Positions 1-5,276 of a stretch of DNA of 6,115 bases are shown piece by piece. Source of the stretch: an uncultured Bacilli bacterium (GTDB lineage: Bacteria > Bacillota_I > Bacilli_A > RF39 > UBA660); contig CAKORV010000044.1 of NCBI GenBank assembly GCA_934101625.1, positions 1 through 6,115 on the forward strand, in the 5' to 3' direction. Under the pieces are notes generated by a model. The model did not search any database, had not been told where the DNA came from, and saw only the letters and a program-made list of their open reading frames with translations. Numbering within the stretch: the stretch's first letter is position 1; every line of letters begins with the position of its first letter. The translations under genes and the position numbers were made by a program.

Positions 1-58
1 ATATAGACTTGTGCCTATATATTTAATTTCACGAAAAAACTATGAGAGTTATTTACCT

Positions 59-121
59 TTAACCCCCCCCGATTTCCGTACCAAGTTTGGTACTTAATTC
101 GAAGAAAATTACTTCTCTCAT
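59..121 (-). CDS. Possible 20-residue leader peptide or small ORF
   Basis: An ORF of 20 codons (begins MREVIFFE, ends EIGGG, stop TAA) starts at an ATG ten bases below AAGGAG (132-137), a good ribosome site. It ends in a Gly-Gly-Gly run encoded by a G8 tract. The start codon lies inside the 5' arm of a 12-bp inverted repeat whose 3' arm precedes a T run, so translation and folding would compete. One extra G in the tract would extend the ORF to 35 codons, ending at position 15; one fewer gives 22 codons. I recognise no homologue. It may be a regulatory leader peptide for a gene beyond the window, a tiny gene, or chance. Confidence 0.3.
   Translation of the reverse strand: MREVIFFELSTKLGTEIGGG
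63..70. repeat. C8/G8 homopolymer tract
   Basis: Eight consecutive C on the plus strand (G8 on the minus strand). In DNA this poor in G+C such a run is rare by chance. It falls at the 3' end of the possible 20-codon ORF and inside the branched hairpin. Homopolymeric G tracts are a known substrate for slipped-strand phase variation, but no long frame opens up within the window when one base is added or removed. Confidence 0.9.
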
Positions 122-153
122 AGTTTAATTACTCCTTCATATTTTATATCTTA

Positions 154-162
154 ATTTTACCA
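154..162 (-). promoter_or_regulatory. Extended -10 promoter of the small left-edge unit
   Basis: Minus-strand TGGTAAAAT fits the TGn extended -10 pattern. Transcription would start near 147, just above AAGGAG at 132-137, and run through the possible 20-codon ORF into the T run at 34-39. No good -35 is visible. The same TGn pattern precedes other genes in this window, which raises its credibility. Confidence 0.4.
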
Positions 163-189
163 TTTATCTTTTATCTTATCAATACTAAT

Positions 190-717
190 TTAAAGTGTTT
201 TATTACTTATTAAATAATCAAATGGCCAAATGTAACATTTTCTTATATTATCATCTATTATACAATACAATGAAGATACAGGTGCTCCTTCACAATATAA
301 ATAGTCACTAGATGTATTTTCTCTTATAGCATCTATTTTAATATTCTTTTTATTTATACCTACTTCATTACTTAAAGTTATATTAAATTTATTATTCATT
401 ACTTTTATACCAATAACTTCTCCATCAGAATTTACTAATACATCATACCATAAATTTTTCTTTTCGGCTATTTCTAAAGGATTAGTTGTTTTATCTTGTC
501 CTACACAAAATCTTTTACTATAATCTTCTTCAGTTACTCTAGAAATATAAGTAGCAGATGTATGATTATATATATTAAGAACTTCATCATAAAAAGCAGA
601 TTTTTGACCACTATTATATAAATTAATTATACTGGGTACAACTAAAAACATCACTAATGAAATCAAAGCAATAACTGCTAGGATTTCAGCTAAAGTAAAG
701 CCTTTTTTATTTTTCAT
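190..717 (-). CDS. Type IV pilin-like prepilin
   Basis: A secreted pilin-like or pseudopilin subunit of 175 residues. The N-terminus is a class III signal: short basic leader MKNKK, Gly6, then FTLAE with Glu at mature position +5, followed by a hydrophobic helix to about residue 31. A prepilin peptidase should cut after Gly6 and methylate Phe7. The rest is a globular domain with four cysteines (71, 142, 152, 161) that could form disulfides outside the cell. The start is ATG 717, five bases below AGGTGA (723-728); an upstream in-frame GTG at 726 sits inside that ribosome site and is unlikely. The gene overlaps the end of the Smr gene by 11 bases, indicating coupled translation as third gene of a kinase-Smr-prepilin set. 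No assembly ATPase, platform protein or prepilin peptidase is in the window, so whether it serves a pilus, DNA uptake or secretion is unknown. Beyond the N-terminal signal I do not recognise a subfamily. Confidence 0.85.
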   Translation of the reverse strand: MKNKKGFTLAEILAVIALISLVMFLVVPSIINLYNSGQKSAFYDEVLNIYNHTSATYISRVTEEDYSKRFCVGQDKTTNPLEIAEKKNLWYDVLVNSDGEVIGIKVMNNKFNITLSNEVGINKKNIKIDAIRENTSSDYLYCEGAPVSSLYCIIDDNIRKCYIWPFDYLISNKTL

Positions 718-985
718 TTTTTTCACCTATCTTTACTATTGTTTCACCATCATTAAAGTTATCTATTTTATATTCAATAACTCTTTTATCATGTTTAAGA
801 TATTCATGAACACTTCTTCTTAAAATACCTGTTCCTTTACCATGAATAATAATTAAATCATATTTTTTCATTTTTATATTATCATCTATAAATTCTTTAG
901 TTTTAAATAAAGCAGTATCTCTATCCATACCATGTAAATCTATCACACTATATAAAGCATAAAATGGATTACTTATTTTTTTCAT
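707..985 (-). CDS. Stand-alone Smr-domain protein
   Basis: A 92-residue protein made almost entirely of one Smr (small MutS-related) domain. The family signatures are visible: IDLHG near residue 15, HGKGTGILR in the middle (IIHGKGTG...), and a degenerate C-terminal NDGETIVKI where GGxGATIV is usual. Smr domains bind nucleic acid and several have endonuclease activity. In bacteria they occur at the C-terminus of MutS2 or alone; MutS2 links them to recombination control and ribosome rescue. This one lacks any MutS part, so its target is unknown. The start overlaps the end of the sugar-kinase gene by 17 bases and has no convincing ribosome site of its own, so expression probably depends on translation of the kinase. 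Its own 3' end contains the AGGTGA that starts the prepilin. Confidence 0.88.
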   Translation of the reverse strand: MKKISNPFYALYSVIDLHGMDRDTALFKTKEFIDDNIKMKKYDLIIIHGKGTGILRRSVHEYLKHDKRVIEYKIDNFNDGETIVKIGEKNEK

Positions 986-1865
986 AAATACTATGTACTT
1001 TCATTATGTCTGGAATACTGTTTGAAGATCCAGGAATTTTTACACTTAATCCAGCTGCTATATTAGCAATTTTTAAACATTTTTCTAATGGTAAATTTTT
1101 AGTAAGTCCATATATAAATGCTCCATGAAATATATCACCTGCTGAAGTTGTATCAATCGCGTGAACTTTGATTCCACTCATTAGTTTAATCTTATCTTCT
1201 ATTTTATATAAGCATCCTTTATTTTCTAAAGTTATTATTATATTTGCTTTATACATATCATTTAATTTATTTAAAACTAATTTAAAACTATTAGGATCTT
1301 CAAAATCAATCCTTATTTTAGTAACTAGCTCAGCAAATTCTTTAGAACATATTATATAGTCACTTTTACTACATAACTTAGTTACTTTATCAGTTACTTT
1401 ACCTGCATCCATTACTTTTATACTATTAGGAAATTTTTCAATCGCTTTTATAGATAAATTGTAATTTTCACCATCCATTAAAATTATATCTGGAGTTATA
1501 TCATAATCAATATCTAGATTTTCTACTTCACTAATTGTATTAAAAACAGTTCTAGAAGCATTAAATTTATTTACTAATATAAAAGTTTTAGTTGTTTCAA
1601 CATCATTGCTTTCAACAAGATAATCATAATTCACTTCTCTATTTATTAGTTCTTTTTTTATTTCATTTCCATAATAATCATTACCAATAATACCACTAAA
1701 ATAAGTATCAACTCCCCATGAACCTAAAAGTAAACTAGCAGTTAATGCAGGTCCACCTGGACATTCAACTTTATCATTTAATCTATATTTTGTATTTTCT
1801 TTTGGAAACCCTTCAGTAAACATACTTATATCATAACTAGCATGTCCTATACATAAAACTTTCAT
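969..1865 (-). CDS. PfkB/ribokinase-family carbohydrate kinase
   Basis: A 298-residue cytoplasmic kinase of the ribokinase/PfkB fold, normal length for the family, expected to transfer the ATP gamma-phosphate to a sugar or nucleoside hydroxyl. The N-terminal strand (MKVLCIGHASYDI) and the glycine-rich substrate region CPGGPALTA are followed by GxxGND (GIIGNDYYG). The C-terminal PfkB signature DTTSAGDIFHGAF contains the catalytic Asp of AGD. Ser stands where the common signature has Gly (DTxGAGD). The substrate cannot be told from sequence; no transporter or sugar-catabolic gene adjoins it. The start ATG has AGGAAGG five bases upstream, and an extended -10 lies at 1889-1897. It is the first gene of an overlapping set with the Smr and prepilin genes, an unexpected mix that says little about its pathway. 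Confidence 0.88.
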   Translation of the reverse strand: MKVLCIGHASYDISMFTEGFPKENTKYRLNDKVECPGGPALTASLLLGSWGVDTYFSGIIGNDYYGNEIKKELINREVNYDYLVESNDVETTKTFILVNKFNASRTVFNTISEVENLDIDYDITPDIILMDGENYNLSIKAIEKFPNSIKVMDAGKVTDKVTKLCSKSDYIICSKEFAELVTKIRIDFEDPNSFKLVLNKLNDMYKANIIITLENKGCLYKIEDKIKLMSGIKVHAIDTTSAGDIFHGAFIYGLTKNLPLEKCLKIANIAAGLSVKIPGSSNSIPDIMKVHSIYEKNK

Positions 1866-1888
1866 ATTACCCTTCCTATTCTGTTATT

Positions 1889-1897
1889 ATTTTATCA
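1889..1897 (-). promoter_or_regulatory. Extended -10 promoter of the kinase-Smr-prepilin set
   Basis: Minus-strand TGATAAAAT matches TGn plus a -10-like hexamer, with a start expected about 17-20 bases above the ribosome site. No good -35 hexamer is seen at 17 bases. It lies in the 97-base divergent gap shared with the Fic-like gene. Confidence 0.45.
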
Positions 1898-1935
1898 TAT
1901 AATTTACTCAAATGGTAGAAAAAAACTAAAAAAAT

Positions 1936-1944
1936 TGTTACAAT
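1936..1944 (+). promoter_or_regulatory. Extended -10 promoter of the Fic-like gene
   Basis: TGTTACAAT is an extended -10 box; the identical nine bases form the -10 of the strong promoter at 4222-4250 on the other strand. The gene's ribosome site AGGTGA (1951-1956) follows almost at once, so the 5' leader would be very short. No -35 match is visible. Confidence 0.5.
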
Positions 1945-1962
1945 ATTTTTAGGTGAAAGTTT

Positions 1963-2334
1963 ATGACTGACTTGAAAGAAAAATTTCCTTATTTTTATGA
2001 ACTAGTTTTAATAAATGACAGAATGTTTGAATATACAATTAATAACAATATTAGAGATGAAAAAGTTTTAAATTATATTGAAAAAAGATTAAAAAGATTA
2101 AACATGGAGCAAAAACTTAATGAAGAATTACTTTTAGATACTATAGCTGTTATATTATGTCTTCAACCTTTTTATGATGGTAATAGTAGAACGTTAAAAA
2201 TCTATTTAAGAAATTATTTAAATAGATTTAGTAAAACAATAGATATTAATGAAAAGATTATACCTGTATATTATACAAGTAATGATTATATATCACAAAA
2301 TGATATAGATGACTTTAAAAAGAAAATTAATTAA
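1963..2334 (+). CDS. Small degenerate Fic-fold protein lacking the catalytic His
   Basis: A 123-residue protein, mostly helical and charged. Residues 54-90 resemble the core of Fic/Doc enzymes: a hydrophobic helix, then LQPFYDGNSRTLK (67-79), to be read against the Fic motif HPFx(D/E)GNGRxxR. The loop PF-x-D-GN-x-R is kept (P69, F70, D72, G73, N74, R76), but Gln68 replaces the catalytic His, Ser75 replaces Gly and Lys79 replaces the second Arg. Classical Fic enzymes use that His to transfer AMP or another nucleotide part to a protein hydroxyl, so ordinary AMPylation is doubtful. The protein may be inactive, regulatory or catalytically altered. It is also shorter than typical full Fic domains, and no inhibitory helix motif ([S/T]xxxE[G/N]) is evident. 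The start ATG has AGGTGA six bases upstream. It is transcribed alone, between its extended -10 and a strong terminator. The Fic assignment rests on one motif and the helix before it. Confidence 0.65.
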   Translation: MTDLKEKFPYFYELVLINDRMFEYTINNNIRDEKVLNYIEKRLKRLNMEQKLNEELLLDTIAVILCLQPFYDGNSRTLKIYLRNYLNRFSKTIDINEKIIPVYYTSNDYISQNDIDDFKKKIN

Positions 2335-2434
2335 AATATCTAATAGTTCTCTTATAATTTATAAGAGAATTTAATTTTTTATTTTTTTCATATCCATAAT
2401 CTACTTTAAATTTATTTATTGTTGGATTTTTCAT
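2327..2434 (-). CDS. Possible 35-residue small ORF
   Basis: A minus-strand ORF of 35 codons (begins MKNPTINKFKVDYGYEK, ends IRYFN, stop TAA). Its start is preceded by ATAGGTGAT (2438-2446), the same ribosome-site sequence used by the membrane-protein gene facing away on the plus strand. The product would be basic and hydrophilic with no membrane segment. Its 3' third is the complement of the Fic-like gene's terminator hairpin, and its last eight bases overlap that gene's stop, so the coding look could be accidental. I do not recognise it. The ribosome site is the main support. Confidence 0.35.
   Translation of the reverse strand: MKNPTINKFKVDYGYEKNKKLNSLINYKRTIRYFN
2347..2388 (+). terminator. 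Intrinsic terminator of the Fic-like gene
   Basis: A 10-bp perfect stem TTCTCTTATA/TATAAGAGAA (2347-2356 and 2360-2369) with a three-base loop, followed by a T-rich stretch to 2388. It sits 12 bases past the Fic-like stop codon and makes that gene a single-gene transcript. Confidence 0.85.
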
Positions 2435-2501
2435 ATAATCACCTATTTATATTATTTACATTTCTAAATTATTTATTCTTTTCTTTTAGTATTTTTTATT
2501 T

Positions 2502-2507
2502 TATAAT
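2502..2507 (+). promoter_or_regulatory. Probable -10 box of the membrane-protein gene
   Basis: A perfect TATAAT just above the ribosome site AGGTG (2514-2518). No TGn extension and no clear -35 are seen in the surrounding T-rich DNA, so the call rests on the hexamer and its position. Confidence 0.35.
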
Positions 2508-2523
2508 TATTATAGGTGATACG

Positions 2524-3015
2524 ATGAAAAAAGAATATATTTTTAGAACAATATTTTGGGGAATAATAATGATTTGTTCTTTAGGACTTGGAATATTTGG
2601 AATGATTGAGAAGGATAAACAACTTTCTTCTAATAAAGATGAAATTAATAAAATATTGGAAATTTTTAACAATAATGAAACAATTAATGAATATAAAAGG
2701 GTTGGAACTATTGTAACGGCCACTTTAAAAGGAAGAAATATAAATATTAATTTTGGAGATTATGAAAACTATACTTTTAAAGTAAATAATGATTATTTAG
2801 AAACAAATGTAAGTAAAACAGATAATATTGCAAAGATAATAATAATGATATTATCGGATTCTATTGCTGTTAAAAAGGGAGAAGAACCACAAAATGTTTA
2901 TTCATATTTTAATGAAGATATTGTTTATGATTATACTTTAAAAGATGGAATTGAATATACTGCTGATGGATTAAATTATAATGTAAAAATAAGTTTAATA
3001 AACCATATAAAATAA
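2524..3015 (+). CDS. Unrecognised protein with one N-terminal membrane segment
   Basis: A 163-residue protein I do not recognise. After a short basic start (MKKEYIFR), residues about 10-28 form one hydrophobic segment rich in Ile, Gly and Leu, with no obvious signal-peptidase site or lipobox. It is therefore most likely a membrane anchor with the remainder outside the cell. A charged helical stretch (about 29-50) follows, then a region with alternating short strands (TIVTATLKGRNININFG, YTFKVNNDYLETN) and a second Tyr/Asp-rich strand region to the end, suggesting a small beta-rich extracytoplasmic domain. The frame stays open upstream to 2419, but ATG 2524 is preferred because AGGTG lies five bases above it and the upstream stretch is merely hydrophobic T-rich DNA containing the -10 box. 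It appears to be a single-gene unit; its stop codon lies inside the hairpin shared with the convergent gene. Confidence 0.75.
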   Translation: MKKEYIFRTIFWGIIMICSLGLGIFGMIEKDKQLSSNKDEINKILEIFNNNETINEYKRVGTIVTATLKGRNININFGDYENYTFKVNNDYLETNVSKTDNIAKIIIMILSDSIAVKKGEEPQNVYSYFNEDIVYDYTLKDGIEYTADGLNYNVKISLINHIK

Positions 3016-3046
3016 TGATAGCAAAAACTGCTATCATTATTATTTT
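3011..3046. terminator. Bidirectional terminator overlapping both stop codons
   Basis: A 12-bp perfect stem AATAATGATAGC/GCTATCATTATT (3011-3022, 3030-3041) with a seven-base loop lies between two convergent genes. The plus-strand stop (3013-3015) is in the left arm, and the minus-strand stop (3040-3042) starts in the right arm. T-rich bases follow on both strands (ATTTT rightward, TTTT leftward), so it can end both transcripts, with modest T runs. Confidence 0.75.
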
Positions 3047-3603
3047 ACTTTCAATTTTAATTCTCTATCTAATTCACTGCCAAGTAATTGATTTATTGTA
3101 TTATTAAGTTCATAAGTATCTATTAACTTATCTATTTCACTTACAGGTAAATTTAAATTAGCAATAACACCTAAATCTATTTTTTGTCCTCTAGCCTTTA
3201 TATAGCATAAATATGCATATAATCTTTCAGCCTTTAAAGGATTTAACTTTAATAAAATATTTGGATCATTTCTAAGTACATCTTCTAATAAACCAACTTT
3301 GTTTAAAATAGAAAACTTTAAATGTAAGTCTGATTGTTTTTCTATTAATAATCTTTTATTTAAATATACAAATCTTATAGCTTCTTCACTTGAGAAATTC
3401 GCTAGTGTTAAAACATTAATTATAAAATTAATATTTTTAACTAATGCTCCAGGATAATTGCTAGTGTTATTATAAAATAACCTAGCTAGCCTATCTATTT
3501 GAATATCATAACCAAATTTCTTAAAATGATTTTTAATCTTTTCAATTTCTTCATTGACAAGATTGTCCCTAACTATTTTAGAGTTAGCATCTAAAGTAAC
3601 CAT
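3040..3603 (-). CDS. Helical-repeat protein, paralogue of its upstream neighbour (mTERF-like look)
   Basis: A 187-residue, largely helical protein of unknown function. It aligns without gaps over residues about 50-118 with the protein encoded just upstream: LVK at 54-56, EE at 73-74, F78, NK at 82-83 and GL..V at 104-109 fall at identical positions. The stretch LNKVGLLEDVLRNDPNILL (100-118) has the pattern LxxxG(L)xxx(I/V)xxxPxxL of mTERF repeats, which build nucleic-acid-binding superhelices in mitochondria and plastids. Whether this is homology or resemblance cannot be settled by eye. A KARGQK motif sits at 136-141, and the C-terminus is charged. Its ATG shares one base with the upstream stop (TAATG), with AAAGGA above it, so the two are co-translated. 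No signal peptide or membrane segment is seen, so it is cytoplasmic. Confidence 0.75.
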   Translation of the reverse strand: MVTLDANSKIVRDNLVNEEIEKIKNHFKKFGYDIQIDRLARLFYNNTSNYPGALVKNINFIINVLTLANFSSEEAIRFVYLNKRLLIEKQSDLHLKFSILNKVGLLEDVLRNDPNILLKLNPLKAERLYAYLCYIKARGQKIDLGVIANLNLPVSEIDKLIDTYELNNTINQLLGSELDRELKLKVK

Positions 3604-4196
3604 TATTGAATTTCCTTTTTATTAGTATTTTGTAATTTCATTTGTTTTAAATATTCAAGCATTTCAGTATCAAATTTCTTTAATTGTGCCATATCAAATG
3701 TATATTCAGTTCTAGCCTTAATACGATCAGAAGTACTTATATTAATTAAACTTTCTTGAGTAGTTTTAATATCTTCCATTTCATTTCTTAATAATATTGA
3801 ATATAGATCTTTAGTTCCATAGCAATTAGCAGTAAAGTTATTACTTAAAACATATTGATGTTTAAAGAAAACTTGATCAAACAATCCAAACCTATACATT
3901 AAAGCTAATCTAAATCTAAAATCCACATAATTTGAATTAAACATAGTTTTATTTTTAATCATAAATGCAGTTATTTCTTCTTCAGTATAACCATAACTGA
4001 TAAGAACCTCATGAATTAAATTTGCTAATTTAACTAAATTATTTTCTTTAAAGACAGTACTATTTTGAGCATATTTTGCTAGTGAAGTTAATGCTTGTTG
4101 ATTTAAATTATATTTACTCTTAATATATTGTATTTCTCCTATAACTTTTTGACCTCTAGCACGATCATAAGTATTTTCATTTGTATAAAATCCCAT
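3603..4196 (-). CDS. Helical-repeat protein, first of a coupled paralogue pair
   Basis: A 197-residue helical, cytoplasmic-looking protein of unknown function. Residues about 50-118 match the downstream protein with no gaps (TEEEITAFMIKNK at 71-83 against SSEEAIRFVYLNK at 71-83; RFGLFDQV against KVGLLEDV at 102-109), and EIQYIK at 21-26 has a counterpart EIEKIK at 19-24. RARGQK occurs here near the N-terminus (12-17), while the partner has KARGQK at 136-141. The C-terminal third (about 125-197) is charged and not clearly shared. The mTERF-like Pro is absent (HQYVLS), so it is the more divergent copy. The ATG lies seven bases below AGGGGG, one of the strongest ribosome sites here, and a near-consensus promoter lies at 4222-4250, suggesting substantial expression. 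The pair may act as a heteromer (inference). Confidence 0.75.
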   Translation of the reverse strand: MGFYTNENTYDRARGQKVIGEIQYIKSKYNLNQQALTSLAKYAQNSTVFKENNLVKLANLIHEVLISYGYTEEEITAFMIKNKTMFNSNYVDFRFRLALMYRFGLFDQVFFKHQYVLSNNFTANCYGTKDLYSILLRNEMEDIKTTQESLINISTSDRIKARTEYTFDMAQLKKFDTEMLEYLKQMKLQNTNKKEIQ

Positions 4197-4221
4197 TTTA
4201 ATTCCCCCTTAAACTGTTATA

Positions 4222-4250
4222 ATTGTAACACATAAAGTACTATTTGTCAA
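4222..4250 (-). promoter_or_regulatory. Near-consensus housekeeping promoter of the paralogue pair
   Basis: Perfect -35 TTGACA (4245-4250), a 17-base spacer, -10 TACAAT (4222-4227) and a TGn extension (4228-4230). It is the only promoter in the window with both consensus elements. The 5' leader would be about 20 bases, leading straight to AGGGGG. Confidence 0.9.
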
Positions 4251-4280
4251 TACAAATGTATTTAATTTTGTTCATATAGT

Positions 4281-5129
4281 TTATATTCTATCAAATGTTA
4301 TACCTTTTAATTTTTCACTCTTTATTTGATTAATAATTATATTGTTTAATCTGTCATAATCAGGCTCTCCCACAGAAAAAGGAATTCCTTTAAATTTAGA
4401 TATTAAAGAATAGGTTTCTTCTAAATTAGTTTCGTTAATTTTATCTATACCAAAGTTTGCCTTTAATTTTTCAGGATAATATAAACTTAATGTTTTTAAT
4501 ATAAAAATAGCTACTTCATCAATTGGTAAAACTTCTTCTTTTATGATAGTCATACTTGCCAAATTAAATGCAATGATTGGATCATCAAACTTAGGCCATA
4601 ATATTCCAGGAGTATCAATTAAATCAATATCTTTATTAATTTTGATCATATTTATATTTTTTGTAACTCCAGGTTTATTTCCAACTTCAGTTGCTTTTTT
4701 GTTAACTAATTGATTAATCAAAGTACTTTTTCCTACATTAGACACTCCTACAATCATTACTTTTGCCTTTTTAGGTAAAAGACCATTTTTCTTTCTTTTT
4801 TCATTAACTGACTTCATAACTAAATTAATCATATTAACTAAATCTTTTTTTATAGTATCTTTTTTAACTAGAACTTTATATCCTTGACTTTCATAATATT
4901 TTACCCATTTATCTGTGATAATAGTATCACATAAATCATATTTACTCATAAGAATTATTTTCTCTTTGTTTTTAGTAAATTCATCTATATCTTTTATAAA
5001 TGAACTTTTTGGTATTCTAGCATCTACTACATGTATTACTACATCTACCAAATCTATTTTTTCTTTTATTTCTCTTTTGGTCTTAGCCATATGGCCTGGA
5101 TACCAATTAATATTTGTTTTATTATCCAT
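4281..5129 (-). CDS. rbgA: Ribosome biogenesis GTPase RbgA (YlqF)
   Basis: A circularly permuted GTPase that acts in the cytoplasm in late assembly of the 50S subunit, in Bacillus subtilis helping uL16 and other late proteins join. The motif order is permuted as expected: NWYPGHMAK (8-16) with His13, equivalent to the catalytic His9 of the Bacillus protein; DARIP (36-40); the G4 site as SKYD (62-65); P-loop GVSNVGKST (128-136); G2 PGVTKN (153-158); G3 DTPG (172-175). A C-terminal RNA-binding helical domain follows. Length from ATG 5129 is 282 residues, typical of the family. That start has GGAG eight bases upstream; an in-frame TTG at 5153 falls inside the -10 box and is rejected. Odd point: G4 is usually NKxD, and here Ser62 replaces Asn. 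It is a single-gene transcript between its own promoter and the gap before the paralogue pair, where no clear terminator is seen. Confidence 0.95.
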   Translation of the reverse strand: MDNKTNINWYPGHMAKTKREIKEKIDLVDVVIHVVDARIPKSSFIKDIDEFTKNKEKIILMSKYDLCDTIITDKWVKYYESQGYKVLVKKDTIKKDLVNMINLVMKSVNEKRKKNGLLPKKAKVMIVGVSNVGKSTLINQLVNKKATEVGNKPGVTKNINMIKINKDIDLIDTPGILWPKFDDPIIAFNLASMTIIKEEVLPIDEVAIFILKTLSLYYPEKLKANFGIDKINETNLEETYSLISKFKGIPFSVGEPDYDRLNNIIINQIKSEKLKGITFDRI

Positions 5130-5152
5130 AGGAATCACTCCATTTCTATTCA

Positions 5153-5161
5153 ATTATAGCA
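5153..5161 (-). promoter_or_regulatory. Extended -10 promoter of rbgA
   Basis: Minus-strand TGCTATAAT is a perfect extended -10 box, immediately after the T run of the preceding terminator. A start near 5147 leaves a leader under 20 bases before ATG 5129 and excludes translation from the TTG at 5153. The -35 region is poor (ACCAAA). Confidence 0.65.
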
Positions 5162-5162
5162 T

Positions 5163-5192
5163 AAAAAAGACGAAATTTGGTATAATTCCGTC
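5163..5192 (-). terminator. Intrinsic terminator after the HAM1-family gene
   Basis: On the minus strand GACGGAATT pairs with AATTTCGTC (9 bp including one G-T; 5184-5192 with 5169-5177) around a six-base loop, then T6 (5163-5168). It separates the HAM1-family gene from rbgA and abuts the rbgA -10 box. Confidence 0.85.
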
Positions 5193-5199
5193 AATTTTT

Positions 5200-5231
5200 G
5201 ATTCATTTCTATGGTTACCATAAAATGAATC
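5200..5231. other. Second strong hairpin in the HAM1-rbgA gap
   Basis: GATTCATTT (5200-5208) pairs with AAATGAATC (5223-5231), and ATGG (5211-5214) with CCAT (5218-5221) around TTA, with a small internal bulge. There is no T run on either strand. It lies in the 3' untranslated part of the HAM1-family transcript, just before the real terminator. It could protect the transcript end, or be a protein-binding inverted repeat. Confidence 0.6.
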
Positions 5232-5276
5232 CCCAGGATATATGACAAATCATAATATTTTAATTTTACAAGTTGT

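Larger units (their letters stand above)
34..126 (-). terminator. Branched hairpin with T run (terminator or attenuator-like)
   Basis: Positions 37-48 and 115-126 form a perfect 12-bp inverted repeat (AAACTATGAGAG / CTCTCATAGTTT). Read on the minus strand, the 3' arm runs directly into a T run (complement of A34-A39), as in an intrinsic terminator. The 66-base interior is unusually long and holds two further perfect hairpins: GTACCAA/TTGGTAC (78-84/87-93) and TAATT/AATTA (95-99/107-111). Single-stranded G8 also lies inside. The upstream arm contains the start codon of a possible small ORF, so the fold could couple translation to termination. It could instead be a small structured RNA or a MITE-like repeat; no target-site duplication is visible. 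The pairing is seen directly; the role is inferred. Confidence 0.6.

Noticed and set aside
34..126. Known riboswitch, T-box or retron RNA
   Set aside because: No recognisable conserved core (no T-box sequence, no reverse transcriptase nearby). The fold is described only as a branched hairpin.
34..129. Integron attC-like site (length and AAC...GTT ends)
   Set aside because: The flanking core sites do not fit: the left reads AAAAAAC, not RYYYAAC, and the right reads GTTTAAT, not GTTRRRY. No integrase or cassette layout is present.
1168..1359. Plus-strand ORF of 63 codons inside the sugar-kinase gene
   Set aside because: Low-complexity hydrophobic translation antisense to a clear conserved gene, with no ribosome site.
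2496..2723. Minus-strand ORF of 75 codons opposite the membrane-protein gene
   Set aside because: Antisense to a gene with a good start and ribosome site; Ile/Leu-rich because it complements AT-rich coding DNA.
4231..4280. Terminator after rbgA
   Set aside because: Only a short AATACA/TGTATT pairing with no T run, overlapping the next promoter region.
4915..5223. Plus-strand ORF of 102 codons opposite rbgA
   Set aside because: A shadow of the rbgA coding strand; it crosses the rbgA promoter and the upstream terminator.
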